From Diphasiastrum complanatum (Eukaryota; Streptophyta; Lycopodiopsida; Lycopodiales; Lycopodiaceae), in NCBI GenBank assembly GCA_029204225.1, contig CM055101.1, positions 44,516,180-44,580,179 of the forward strand: a DNA stretch of 64,000 nt, written 5' to 3'. Position numbers and translations under genes: made by a program. Numbering within the stretch: position 1 is the stretch's first letter; each line of letters begins with the position of its first letter. Positions 54,680 through 64,000 of the stretch are shown one piece after another. The notes under the pieces were generated by a model. The model ran no database searches. It had not been told where the DNA came from and saw only the letters and a list, made by a program, of their open reading frames with translations.

Positions 54680-57039
54680 GTGCAAACACAAGTTGCTTAT
54701 TGAGCTACATATGTTGTGTGAATAAGAAACCACGTGCTCAACTTACGCTGATACATTGAAGTGAAGCAATATGGAGTTCCTTGGCCAAGAATACCCCTCC
54801 ATGTCATTGACTCTACCATCTCTACATGTGATCCATTTATATTCTATCCCTAAATCTGTCTCCTAAGGGCTATGCCCACGATAAACACGGTTCATATACA
54901 TAGCCCATCTACTTTGGAGTTCTCTAGTGTGCATCCCATAGGGGGTGATATAGGTGGCATAGTTGCAAAGGAATGGTAATAGGAGAACTTCTAGACCCTT
55001 TGACATGAGAATGTTTTTGGGGAAAATGGGGTAATGCCATGTCATTGTTTTTTAAAGCTAAAATGAGAACCTACCTACAAAGGCTTATGTTGATCTCCAA
55101 CATTGCTACTCTACAATCTAAAACAAAACTATCACACAAGGTATATGCATTTCCTTAGAGGCCCTAGAGTGAAAAAAATAGTTTCTTGAAGATTAGCTCC
55201 TTAAGTCCCAAATGTCGTGCTAGTACTTTCTAGGAAAAGTTATGGTGAGTAAGTTCAATATTTGTTAAGAAAGTGAATCACAATCCTAAGTGTGCAACAT
55301 GGCACATATGCCTCTCTCAACAAATTTAAAATGAAGAGGAAAAAGTGTTGACTGCATGATGAATGTAACTTTTTTTCATGTCAAATAAGATTCTGTCATT
55401 CAATCCTCACACTATTGATATTTACAAATGAACTTGGCATTAAGTTCTCCAGGTCAAAGATCAGATAACTCCTAGGAACGTTTTGCGGGCAACATGAACA
55501 CTCATGTTGACAAGAAAAAATCTTGGAACTTTTTCTAGGGGATATTAATGCTAGTTAGGAACAAGAATGAAATCCTTGCAATGGGACCTTTGTTGGCAAC
55601 ACATTCTCCCATTTTGCAGAGAGGAGAACTTGTAAGTATGGTAGGTGGGCAATGACGTGAATTGACTCTTAAAAAAAGAAATACCCACCTCTTAAGTTGC
55701 TTGGCTCATCTGTGCAACATCCTTCATACACAAGAAAGAGTGTTGTGTCATTGTGGGATTTATTAAAACAATATTCAAGGGTCTTTTTTTAATAGGCTAC
55801 ATCAATTCAAAATAACAGATGATACATACCTCTGCTCATCATAAGGCCCTTTGCAAGGGGTCTAGTCGAAAACTTATACATGAGGATGAGTGTAGCCTTG
55901 TCGATTTATCGACCACAGGATACAAAGGTTGAATGACCTCCACAAGATGATGTGCGTTTGATATGAAACCTCTTATCAATAGCTGCTCAACCCCATTGTG
56001 AGAACTTACGGCGAGCTTTCATCTAGCGTAGTGCATCTTGAAGTTGTTGAAGTTGCTCCAACACTACAACCTAGTACTTAAAGTGAGTGGGTGTTGGCTT
56101 CTTCAATTGTATGAAGTTGTTGGTGCAAAACAAAGAAAGCGATCTCATCCTCCCTATCATGGAAGTGTTATGGAGAGAGCAATGGCTATAATGTGTGAAA
56201 CCCATGGCATAGTTTCTCTTTCTTGCACGAAAAAATCAATGTAGCGTGCTACACACAAGTTCTACACAATGCAAGGAAATTGGCTTTGAAGATGACGCGC
56301 CTACCACTATTGACATTTTTTGTGACCATTTACATGATAACCTCAAGGATGTTTGTTTGTATGTCCTCAATTATGGACTTTGCGGACTTTGCACCACCAC
56401 ACACATTAAAGGAAGATAGCATCCATTGGCATGAAACTAGAATGTTATTTATGAGCCCACTACGTACATCACTCCACCCATTAGGTATAACAATGGCAAA
56501 TTGTAGTGCATGCTGATTCAAACACCCTACAATCTATTGAAAGGAAGAGAATCATTCAAGTATCCTGACAATGAAGAAATGAAATGAGAGAATTGACACA
56601 ATGATCATTAGAATCAACAAAAATGAATGCTATACTCCTATAGGAGCTCAATGGAGCATAAATAACTCAAAAGCTTCTCCAGACATAATCTCCAACAATA
56701 GCTCCAATATCTTGCTCGACCTAGTGATGGTAGCTCCAACGCTTTTCTGCTTTTGTCATCACAACCCTCTACTATGCCAGTAGACATACTACATAGCATC
56801 CATATATCTACTATGCCACTAGATTTGGTAGAACAAACCATACGACGATCTCTTAGGAAAGTAACTGCATGAGCATGCAATCACTATGAATAACTAGCCA
56901 TTTGACTCTTGAAATGGTCCACATGCAAATATATTTGAACCATGTATATAGCTTAACATTTACTAAATTTTTTAGGAGCCTATATACCATGAACAAAAAT
57001 GGATACGCATTAACAACTATTTGTCTTTCACCCTCCTTA
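54680..57039. other. No confident gene; faint LINE-like traces
   Basis: A plus-strand FLGDINAS near 55540 and a minus-strand match near 54890-54980 (CCCATAGGGGGTGATATAGG against a LINE A endonuclease segment near 45000) hint at very old LINE DNA. Open frames at 56038-56516 have no similarity I recognise. Confidence 0.3.
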
Positions 57040-57990
57040 AAGGGTTAATATGTTCACTTCTCAAGGATGATAAATTATTTTCCAACTTATCACAAGTGAG
57101 GCTTTGTGAAAATATATGCTACTTGGTCATGTGTAGAGCAATAGACAAGATGAATTTCTAAATTTTTGGTTCGAGTTTGAAATAGTAGATTTTTGGCCAA
57201 CATAATGTTGCTTTGATTATGACACCAAAGTAAAGTTGGTCGATTACTTAATTCTTTTTGCCCAATTTATATTAACAAACCCATACATTTCTATATTCTG
57301 TGCATTTCCATATTCAATGCAACAATTTCAATTTAAGATGTCTGAGAACTCTCTTTGTTGCAAGCCAATGTACAATCTTAGATTGAACCATGATCCGACA
57401 TACAACACCTACAACAAATGAAATGTCTTGTCTAGTAGGTGGAAGATGTCTAGTACCTGGAAGATATATCAAACAACAAACTGACCGCTTGAAAAGAGTA
57501 AAATTTGCATCCTTAGAATTATCTAACTAAAGTTTTTTTCATGGATCCATTGGTGTAGCACGTGGCTTATACTTAACTATCCATATCAAATTATTCCAAC
57601 ATATCATTGCAAGTTTATTATGTCAAAAGGATTTTGTATTGTCATTCCTAGGAACTTCAATTTTTTGATAACTCTAGCTATGCCTGAGCATTAAGGCCTT
57701 TAAAAAACAAGTAGCATGTCGATCACTTCTAACAAACCAATTTGCTTGAAGTAGTCAACTATACATTGATACCAAGTTTGTGGAGCTTGCTTCAACCCAT
57801 ACAAAGCTTTGCGTAATCTGGAGACAAGATTGTCTTTGCCCTTGACTTGGAAACTCTATGGCTGATTCTCATGAATCTTTTCTTGAAGAAAATAGTAAAA
57901 AATGTACCTTTAACATCCCTTTGAAAAAGTGCTCAACCAAAAAGGGTTGTAACGAAGTTGAACATTTTGATGGTATTCATTTTGACTATA
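57040..57990 (-). pseudogene. Ty1/copia RT and RNase H relic
   Basis: The minus strand near 57780-57840 reads LRKALYGLKQAPQTWYQ, the copia RT signature (normally KLRKALYGLKQAPRAW). Near 57080-57140 it reads HLVYCSTHDQVAYIFTKPHL, the RNase H end (ADIFTKPL). The sequence between them is AT-rich and broken. LTRs were not found. Confidence 0.75.
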
Positions 57991-58399
57991 GATCTAAATA
58001 TTTCTTTAGAGTCAATGCCTCTTGTTGTGCGAATCCCTTGGCAACTAATGTAGCTTGTATCTATTCATAGAGCCATCCACTTAAAACCTAAATTTGTATA
58101 AGCATTTTCTAGCGATAGGTTTTTTGTTGAGAGGTGATTCATGTATTGCAAGCATTATTTTGGATATTGGAGTTTTATTCTTCTTTCATGTTATTCATAC
58201 ATCATGATGAGATGCTTTATAAGATTTAGGCTCTTCAATATACCAAACTTTCGACATAATGACAAAGGTAGCATATTCTTCATCAAGCCATATTCTGCAA
58301 GTTTCTTTTTCTTTCATCAATTTTCCTTTTCAGGTATGCAAGTCTTCCATTATGGTAACTTTGATATTTCACGGTAGGAACTACTTCAATTCATCAGCA
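57991..58399. other. No recognisable feature
   Basis: AT-rich sequence between the copia relic and the next LTR; possibly a continuation of one of them. Confidence 0.3.
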
Positions 58400-58809
58400 T
58401 CACATCATGAACAATAGACATAAATAGCAACAAATAAGGTCTCTACCTGAGATTATAACCTGAATATCATAGATGTCTAAGGCTAAAGTTCTACCTTAGC
58501 AATAGTAGGAGAGATCTCCAAAATGACGAGCTACCAAATGAGGAGTCTTAGTGGCTATTTATACTAATTAAAAGCTACCTCTCTGCAATATGAATTGGAG
58601 GGGCCCAAATTAGGAGCCATGTACAATAGTGTTTTGAGGCCTATCAAATGTAATAAAAAGTTTGTCCATTGATAATAAAGTCAAATAACATTCTACTATT
58701 GAAAGCAATATAATAGTAAATGATGCCACTATAATAACGTTTTACTGATGCTTGTAATGGCATCACGTGGACCTGCATGGTTATCATATGGACATATATG
58801 TCCATCACA
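58400..58809 (-). repeat. 3' LTR of a gypsy relic (approximate)
   Basis: Starts TGTGATGGACATAT at 58809 on the minus strand, directly after a purine tract (ATGGGGGAG), with TATA-like AGTATAAATAGCC at about 58554-58566. The far end is uncertain. It shares nothing obvious with the AGTTA-element LTR although the gags are related. Confidence 0.6.
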
Positions 58810-58819
58810 CTCCCCCATG

Positions 58820-58970
58820 CAACGACAAAGCCTCGTCCATCAGGAGCAAGTAATGGGAAATCGGTTGCAGAAGACACACCAGTTGTCATGGAGGATCCCA
58901 TGTAGTATATGTAAGAAACCAACCACCATATTGTGCCAAGCACCTGTACTGAAGATCCAAAAGAGATAGG
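58820..58970 (-). pseudogene. Chromodomain remnant of the gypsy relic
   Basis: Shifted minus-strand frames give pieces such as RCLAQYGGWFLTYTTWDPP, comparable to the FLVQWDGRPLEEATWEP core in the element at 24249, followed by MDEALSLHGGV immediately before the purine tract. Weak at the protein level; position just before the LTR is the main support. Confidence 0.45.
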
Positions 58971-59138
58971 GAGACTGACATTTGGCCCCAAGGTAGTGTC
59001 TAGAAGTAGGAATCCCAAAGGAGGCCAAAAAAGTCCCGAAGGAATACTGGAGCCAACAAAGTTGCTAAGAAACCACAACCTGTGAAAGAGAAGAGATGCT
59101 ACAAATAGAAACCAACATCATGTCTAGTAAGCTTATTA

Positions 59139-60010
59139 CTATGATTCGAACCAATAAAGAGTAAGCCCATATAGAGGTCTCCTAGCAAAAGAGCATGAGA
59201 CACGGAAGAATGTAACCCTAGAATATGGAGGGTTGTTGCACTTGTGACAAATAGTGGCTACTGCATTGGTAGTACCATAAAGGGAAAGCAAGATGCTGGA
59301 TAGATAAAGAGAGGCGGCTGAACGGGGACAAAGAATAAGCAGGTGGTCCAATAAGGTCAAGTGAGGCGAAGGAACCAAGTGTCTGAATGAGGTGAATCCA
59401 AAACAAGTGATTACAAACAAAAGGAGGGTACTTATTCTAAAGTTTGGAAGCAAGGGATAGAACATGTAATAAGGAAATGGGTGGAAAGGAGATGTCATAC
59501 GATAAAGGCCCACTTAAATCAGCAATAAACTTGGAAATAAGTTGAATATTAGGAAAAAAGTCAAAAAGCTAGGTTGCTAAATCACCAGTAAGTTGTAAAC
59601 TCTGAAAAGTATCCCATTATTGTTCTAGCCACTGTGGATCAATCATAGCTAGACATAAATCACAACAAGAGGCAATCTAGCTATGTTAAGCCTCACAAGA
59701 AGGATCTTGATGATGAACTTGCCAAGTAGTGGCTCGACCATCAACATGTAAAGAAATGAGCTGGATATGTTGGATATCTGACTTAAGAAAGAGAGAGAAA
59801 TAGGTCTCAAGCTCAATAACCTAATTCTCTACGTCATTCTCATCAGAAGAGCCAGAATAAACAGAGTACTAGATCTTGTCATGAAAGTCACGAGCATAGG
59901 GAGCAAGAGGGGACTCATATGTAGATCGACAAGAGTAAAGGTGGAAGTTGGAGTGATGGTTTGTGCCTCAAGTCGATCAATTAACAAGATCCAATCACAT
60001 CTGCAAAAGA
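59139..60010 (-). pseudogene. gag of the gypsy relic, related to the AGTTA-element gag
   Basis: The minus strand reads YSVYSGSSDENDVEN, stop, VIELETYFSLFLKSD, IQLISLHVDGRATTWQ, AMIDPQWLEQ and SKFIADLSGPLSYDISF, collinear with 20750-21200 of the AGTTA element. Then ATICHKCNNPPYS (near 59225) looks like the first half of a CCHC knuckle. Several TAG codons occur, two at the same alignment positions as stops in the AGTTA element. The chromodomain trace follows within about 260 bp, so pol is missing. Confidence 0.75.
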
Positions 60011-60855
60011 AACAATAAAAAAAAAGTGAAAAATAAAAGACTCTTCTGACAAAAAAGAAACTTTACTTTGCAAGATCTTTTGATGTAGAACTCCATTGAC
60101 ATGAAACATGGATCATAGTTGCCTCAGCGTAGTGCCCTCATCCATATTTTATAAAGATTTTTGTCGCAAAAAGGGATGAAACTATTCTTCCAAATGTCTT
60201 CCTTGCTTAATATTTTATATTAGACTATCTTCAAATGTTTTTCTCGATTTACTGTTCTATATAACCACAACTGCAGTCTTTGTAGTAATTGTTTCATTTT
60301 CTATCAAAGTATGTTTTCAATTTTCTTGTAGTATGAACAGTAACTAGAGTAAGGTTTTTTTAAAAGAGAACTTGGTCATTGCAGGTGATCTTTGGGGGAA
60401 GGTGGAGACACATCTTTGGAGAAACTGAATTATGGGAACATCTTGGTGGTGTAGATGTTTGTTTTATCCCATCTAGCTTTGGACAAGCAAACCTTGGGGT
60501 ATGAATACTCTTGTATCTTATTTAGTGTTGTCAGATATAGTTTGCAGTTAATTTATGATATATTATCCTTATATATAGATCAAGGCCAGCCTTGGGTATT
60601 TGGAATCAAGTTCAAAATTTTCAGATGTTGTAGACAGCCTCAACCAACAAATTTAATGTTCAAGGCAATGGCTTCAATGTCTTGTACATGCAGACACACA
60701 GACAAAAACATGAACGAATTACAGATAATTGCTTATCATGCATACATGATGTGACATTCATCACTACATGGACACCTCATAGAAGTTCTAACATGGGCCC
60801 CATCTACATTATGGAATTTTTTCGACGCAACTAATTTGCCAACAATTACTAGTCA
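60011..60855. other. No recognisable gene
   Basis: AT-rich. NLVIAGDLWGKVETHLWRN near 60375-60430 recalls the LINE endonuclease GDFNA block, but the match is too short to call. Confidence 0.3.
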
Positions 60856-61085
60856 TTGCCCTCGTAGTTTTGGGAAACATCATTTCCCAAGTTTTTTAAA
60901 TTGGGAAACATGTTTGCCCCATCCCTCATTTCCCCATGATGGGAAACAATTGTGGGAAACGATGTTGGGAAATGTTGCCTTCCCAATTGTCCAAAACAAA
61001 AAGCCAAAAAAAAACCCGTAAAAAACGACATGTGGGGAACTTGTTTCCCCACTTGGAAAACGTGTTTTCCCACAACTCGGGTCTG
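60856..61085. repeat. Cluster of GGGAAAC/GTTTCCC motifs in both orientations
   Basis: At least ten copies of GGGAAA or TTTCCC within 230 bp, several paired as short palindromes: GGGAAAC-ATC-ATTTCCC at 60878, GTGGGGAA-CTTG-TTTCCCCAC near 61032, GGAAAACGTGTTTTCC near 61056. It lies upstream of a BED-finger exon, where subterminal transposase sites would be expected. Confidence 0.7.
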
Positions 61086-61249
61086 CTAGAAAATATCTCA
61101 GCTCACGATTTGTGCTCTTGCTGAAGGGAATCTCCTCCAAGCCATGAGGGCTGTTCTCTATGCCCAAGAATCTGCTTTCGCAGGTTTGGAGATCTCCCCA
61201 AAATTCTCATTGTGAGAAGTGACCGTTTTGCTGCCCTCTCCAAGTTTTA

Positions 61250-61620
61250 CAATGTTTTTCTTGTTTTGCAGCATTCTAAACCCTGTCCTCCATTTTTCCT
61301 TTGTTCTCCTTCCTAGCTCCATTTCTCGTGAGCTTTGGTGCATTCGCTTATTGCCTCTATTTTTACTATTACACTTTTTCATAATAGAGAGCTCATTATT
61401 CCCTACTTTTTCTTCCCATATTTCAGTATGGCTACCAATGAGAACCTATCCATTAAAAATAGCTCCCAAGGCTCTCAACGGCGTTATTGGTGGCAGCATG
61501 TGCATATCGTTTCACAATATATCAAGCACCTTGTGGTGGAAGCAAGTGCTGGATTTGCAATTATTGCAAAGAAGAAAAATCTGGGATGAAAGCACATGTA
61601 TTAAGTTCCGGTGGCATACT
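61250..61620 (+). pseudogene. hAT-2: 5'UTR intron and BED-finger exon
   Basis: A CT/T-rich run ends CATATTTCAG at 61425, then TATGGCTACCAATGAG opens a frame. KCWICNYCKEEKSGMKAHVL (in a shifted frame, near 61530-61600) is a BED-type finger (CX2C...H). One indel separates start and finger. The distance from the GGGAAAC cluster is about 350 bp. Confidence 0.65.
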
Positions 61621-61649
61621 ACCCAAATTCCTGTTGCTTGTAGGGCCAC

Positions 61650-61990
61650 TGACATGGGAAGACACATTTCACAGACGACCTCCTCGACGACGTTATCAGC
61701 ACACATTGGATGTACCTCAAGCTACAGTCTCCATTACATCTTTCTTCAGTGGCAGCAGGATCTGATGAGCATATACATATATATACCAATGCCATGATAG
61801 TTACATTTGTAGTTAGCTACTCTTGTTCCATATATATCTTCATATATGTTTTTCTCTACTGTTATTGGAGACATTTCACATGCTCCTATTTGCACCACAT
61901 ACTTGACATGTAATCTTGTCTTATATGCCTTTTGGCATGGAAGAGGCGTTAATGAAGCTTTTTTTTTTTTTTTTTCTTTCTACAAGAATT
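61650..61990 (+). mobile_element. LINE 3' end fragment inside hAT-2
   Basis: ITSFFSGSRI at 61735-61765 matches the LINE C-terminal tail. 61860-61965 matches the LINE F 3'UTR (CACATACTTGACATGTA). The hairpin ATGCC-TTTT-GGCAT lies at 61925-61938. It ends GCGTTAATGAAGC followed by T17 and CTTTC, a T-rich tail. Only the last 300 bp is present, a typical 5'-truncated LINE insertion. Confidence 0.8.
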
Positions 61991-62089
61991 AAATTTCTCT
62001 TAAGCTGCATCCATTCTATACCTATGGGACATTTGTCAAGGTCAAAGTGGCAACTATCTTTGAAACAAACTTGGAACCTTGGAAAAAAC

Positions 62090-62280
62090 GCACAAGTGGA
62101 CATGACAATTTCAAGGTGCAGATACAAGGAGGTGCCTATCTTTGGCCCTCTTTGCCCTTTATTTAGAGATATGTTGAAAGAGGTTGGGCAATGTGGGCCA
62201 ACTTATGTGCCGCCTCGTATTGAGGCAGCCCTAACTTGGCTGTCATACTACATATGTCATAGATTGAGGACTCAATAACT
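62090..62280 (+). pseudogene. hAT-2: segment before DUF659
   Basis: VPIFGPLCPLFRDMLKEVGQ and GPTYVPPRIEAALTW follow the pattern PFH....P.F..M......G..Y.PP in plant hAT transposases and match NLPFHLAATPAWREMM of hAT-1. With the BED exon on the other side of the LINE fragment, the orientation and order fit one disrupted gene. Confidence 0.6.
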
Positions 62281-62699
62281 TAGGCACTCATACACGACAC
62301 TTCCAAGTTCCATGGGTCAAACCCAGTAAAAAAATCCAAGGTATCAAAATTGAAATTTAAATGTTTGATTGCTACACCAAAGGAAAAACTGACGTCGTAT
62401 TTGCCTAGAATTATGAATAGGTACCTGCATTCTTCCAATACTTGTTCAAACTTCAGTGTTGTGCAGTTGTTTCAGCTTCTGATAAGATATAATTCACTTA
62501 GTACTTACATATCTAGCTTCTTGACATATGTAGACTGTAGGTCAAGACACTCTAATCCAAGGTGTTCTCTATGATTGAGACATTGCTGGCATTTGACTTT
62601 TGCATACCAGCCACTGGGACTCACATGATTGCTTGCAAGACTCAAGTTGCTACAAAAACCAGCATCGGTTAAGCAAAACACACTAGTTGAAACTTGAAA

Positions 62700-63098
62700 C
62701 TTGATTGTAGTAATCCATAACTATCTTTTAGAGTTATAGCTTTTAGTAAGTTGTAAGCTTCAGCCTCTGAGAGTCTGAGCTCTAGCCTGCCTCTCTCTCT
62801 CTCTCTAAACTCTCTCTGTAAAAACCACCAGAAAGACTACTAAGATGAGGACAGGATCGACACACTAAGAGACTAGTGGGAGCCAAACCACCCATCCAAC
62901 TGAGATGTATCCGAACATTTCACTCCCAAGCAATGGCAAGTGAATACCTAAGGAGAGGAGAGAACTGGCAACCAAGAGTCAAAAGCTTAGAATGGAGATG
63001 GAATTAAATCAAGGCGTAACCAACAACCCCAAACACCAGAGAGCCATTCTACCATATCAAGACTATTCCAAATTCTCTGAGCTGGATATGGCCATAAC
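62700..63098 (-). repeat. Probable gypsy LTR, 3' end of an element
   Basis: On the minus strand a purine tract AAGGGGGGAAGAA at about 63099-63111 is followed by TGTTATGGCCATATCC, the usual tract-then-TG junction. GAGGACAGAACCTG upstream resembles the end of chromovirus pol frames (EDRT...). The far LTR end and the remainder of the element are not recognised. Confidence 0.5.
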
Positions 63099-63111
63099 AT
63101 TCTTCCCCCCT

Positions 63112-64000
63112 TAAACAGGTTCTGTCCTCATAATGGGGAAGGAAACAAAGAACTCGTTCTTTAACTTCCAACTCTTGCCCAAGAATCCTTATCCTTAGTC
63201 TGATCTTTTTCGTTTGAATAAGTACTTAGAGATGTAACAATTTTCCAATTCTCCAATTGCTTGTCTCTACACAGAAGTACCAACTCAGAATCCATCAATC
63301 ACAAATAGTTAGATTGTTATGATTCGTCAATCATAATTCACTGGAATCCCCAACCATACTTAATCCTTAAAGGATACTGGAGTGTATGTCCAATACATAA
63401 CTCAAGAAATATAAGAATCATTCCAAAATCGTTTTTCCTAGGAAAAAATACTGGATTTTAAGAATATTCTCCAAACGGAATTCTTAACAGAAATACGAGT
63501 TATCCAATCTATGGGCAACATTTTACAAGGCATACCAAAAACATTTTAGCATCCGTTTTCAACTATTGGAAACTTTATACAACCATCTAGAACAAAATCT
63601 AGATTATACAAAGTTCTGCTGGTTACTTTTGATATTTGTTAAACTCTGTCATCCAATATCAGCTCACTGGGATATAGTCAATAACTTAGAATCTATTTCT
63701 CATTCGAGAAATATTCTATACCAATAATTTTCTATATTCTACGCACAACTTTTATTAATGAATCATGATGACTCACAAATCATGCATCCTATAAGCAATA
63801 TAGATTAAAACGAACAGTTTTTAGTGAATTCCCTTCACATTGTTCTTAACCAATTAACTTTATTCAAGAGTAAACCAACTACTCAAGTTAATTGCTAATG
63901 ATTCAGAAGTCTCATATGTCTAGGTGCCGAATTCGTTTACCTCGGAGCAACACCACATTTAGACCCTTTTCCAAATCATTCCTAAGTTAACAAAATAAAT
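63112..64000. other. No recognisable gene
   Basis: AT-rich sequence. If the LTR call at 62700-63098 is right this should contain decayed pol, but I see no conserved motif. Confidence 0.35.

Noticed and set aside
56038-56880. Overlapping frames between 56038 and 56880
   Set aside because: No motif or domain recognised; lengths are near chance for this base composition.
61219-61797. Frame of 192 codons as an intact gene
   Set aside because: It spans a T-rich intron-like stretch, BED sequence in another frame and a LINE fragment; a composite of unrelated parts.

Overview
The window looks like heterochromatic, repeat-packed DNA from a land plant with a large genome. Evidence is chromodomain-bearing Ty3/gypsy elements with initiator-Met-type primer sites (TGGTATCAGAGC), Ty1/copia fragments, BED/DUF659/hATC hAT transposase exons, and many LINE copies. 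I cannot fix the species; a non-seed plant or gymnosperm is only a guess. I found no convincing host gene, tRNA, rRNA or CRISPR array. Almost every coding signal belongs to a transposable element, and almost all are broken. LAYOUT. 497-3845 (-): decayed multi-exon hAT transposase gene, with CA/CT microsatellites and a GC-rich, palindrome-rich stretch upstream (3960-4815). 5240-6700 (-): LINE relics. 7200-8890 (+): old LINE (E). 8893-18128 (+): LINE F, split in its reverse transcriptase (RT) by an antisense, deletion-riddled chromovirus (11505-16196, TSD CCTGG). 18140-18780 and 18800-25490 (+): LINE relics G and H; H is split by a second LTR element (19066-24917, TSD ACTTA). That element has unusual LTR ends (AGTTA...TAACT), a gag, a protease and a chromodomain, but no RT, RNase H or integrase. 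25500-28070: AT-rich unassigned DNA and a hexamer-like repeat. 28080-29750 (-): LINE pieces J and K. 30430-31930 (-): LINE RT scrap and a copia 3' end. 31930-47506 (-): head-to-tail pile of LINEs D, C, A and B; LINE A is split by the best-preserved element in the window, a 6,225-bp chromovirus (38304-44528) with identical LTRs, TSD GTAGC, and a single in-frame UAG between gag and the nucleocapsid/pol part. 47510-49280 (+): gypsy gag/protease relics. 50530-51570 (-): LINE I. 53427-54670 (+): LTR-like stretch and gypsy RNase H/integrase relic with a 60-bp duplication. 57040-57990 (-): copia RT/RNase H relic. 58400-60010 (-): another gypsy relic made of gag, chromodomain and LTR without pol. 60860-62280 (+): second hAT relic (GGGAAAC palindrome cluster, 5'UTR intron, BED finger, DUF659 entry) interrupted by a LINE 3' end. 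About 62700-63098 (-): an LTR-like 3' end. HOW THE PARTS RELATE. LINEs form the substrate. All three LTR elements with both LTRs sit inside LINE coding sequence, and new LINEs abut the tails of older ones. LINE 3' ends share a small hairpin with compensatory base changes and carry pyrimidine-rich simple-repeat tails instead of poly(A), which probably seeded the long CT microsatellites. The most promising candidates for something not yet described are the pol-less chromodomain LTR elements, the leaky-stop-like UAG in the intact chromovirus, and the covarying LINE 3' hairpin.
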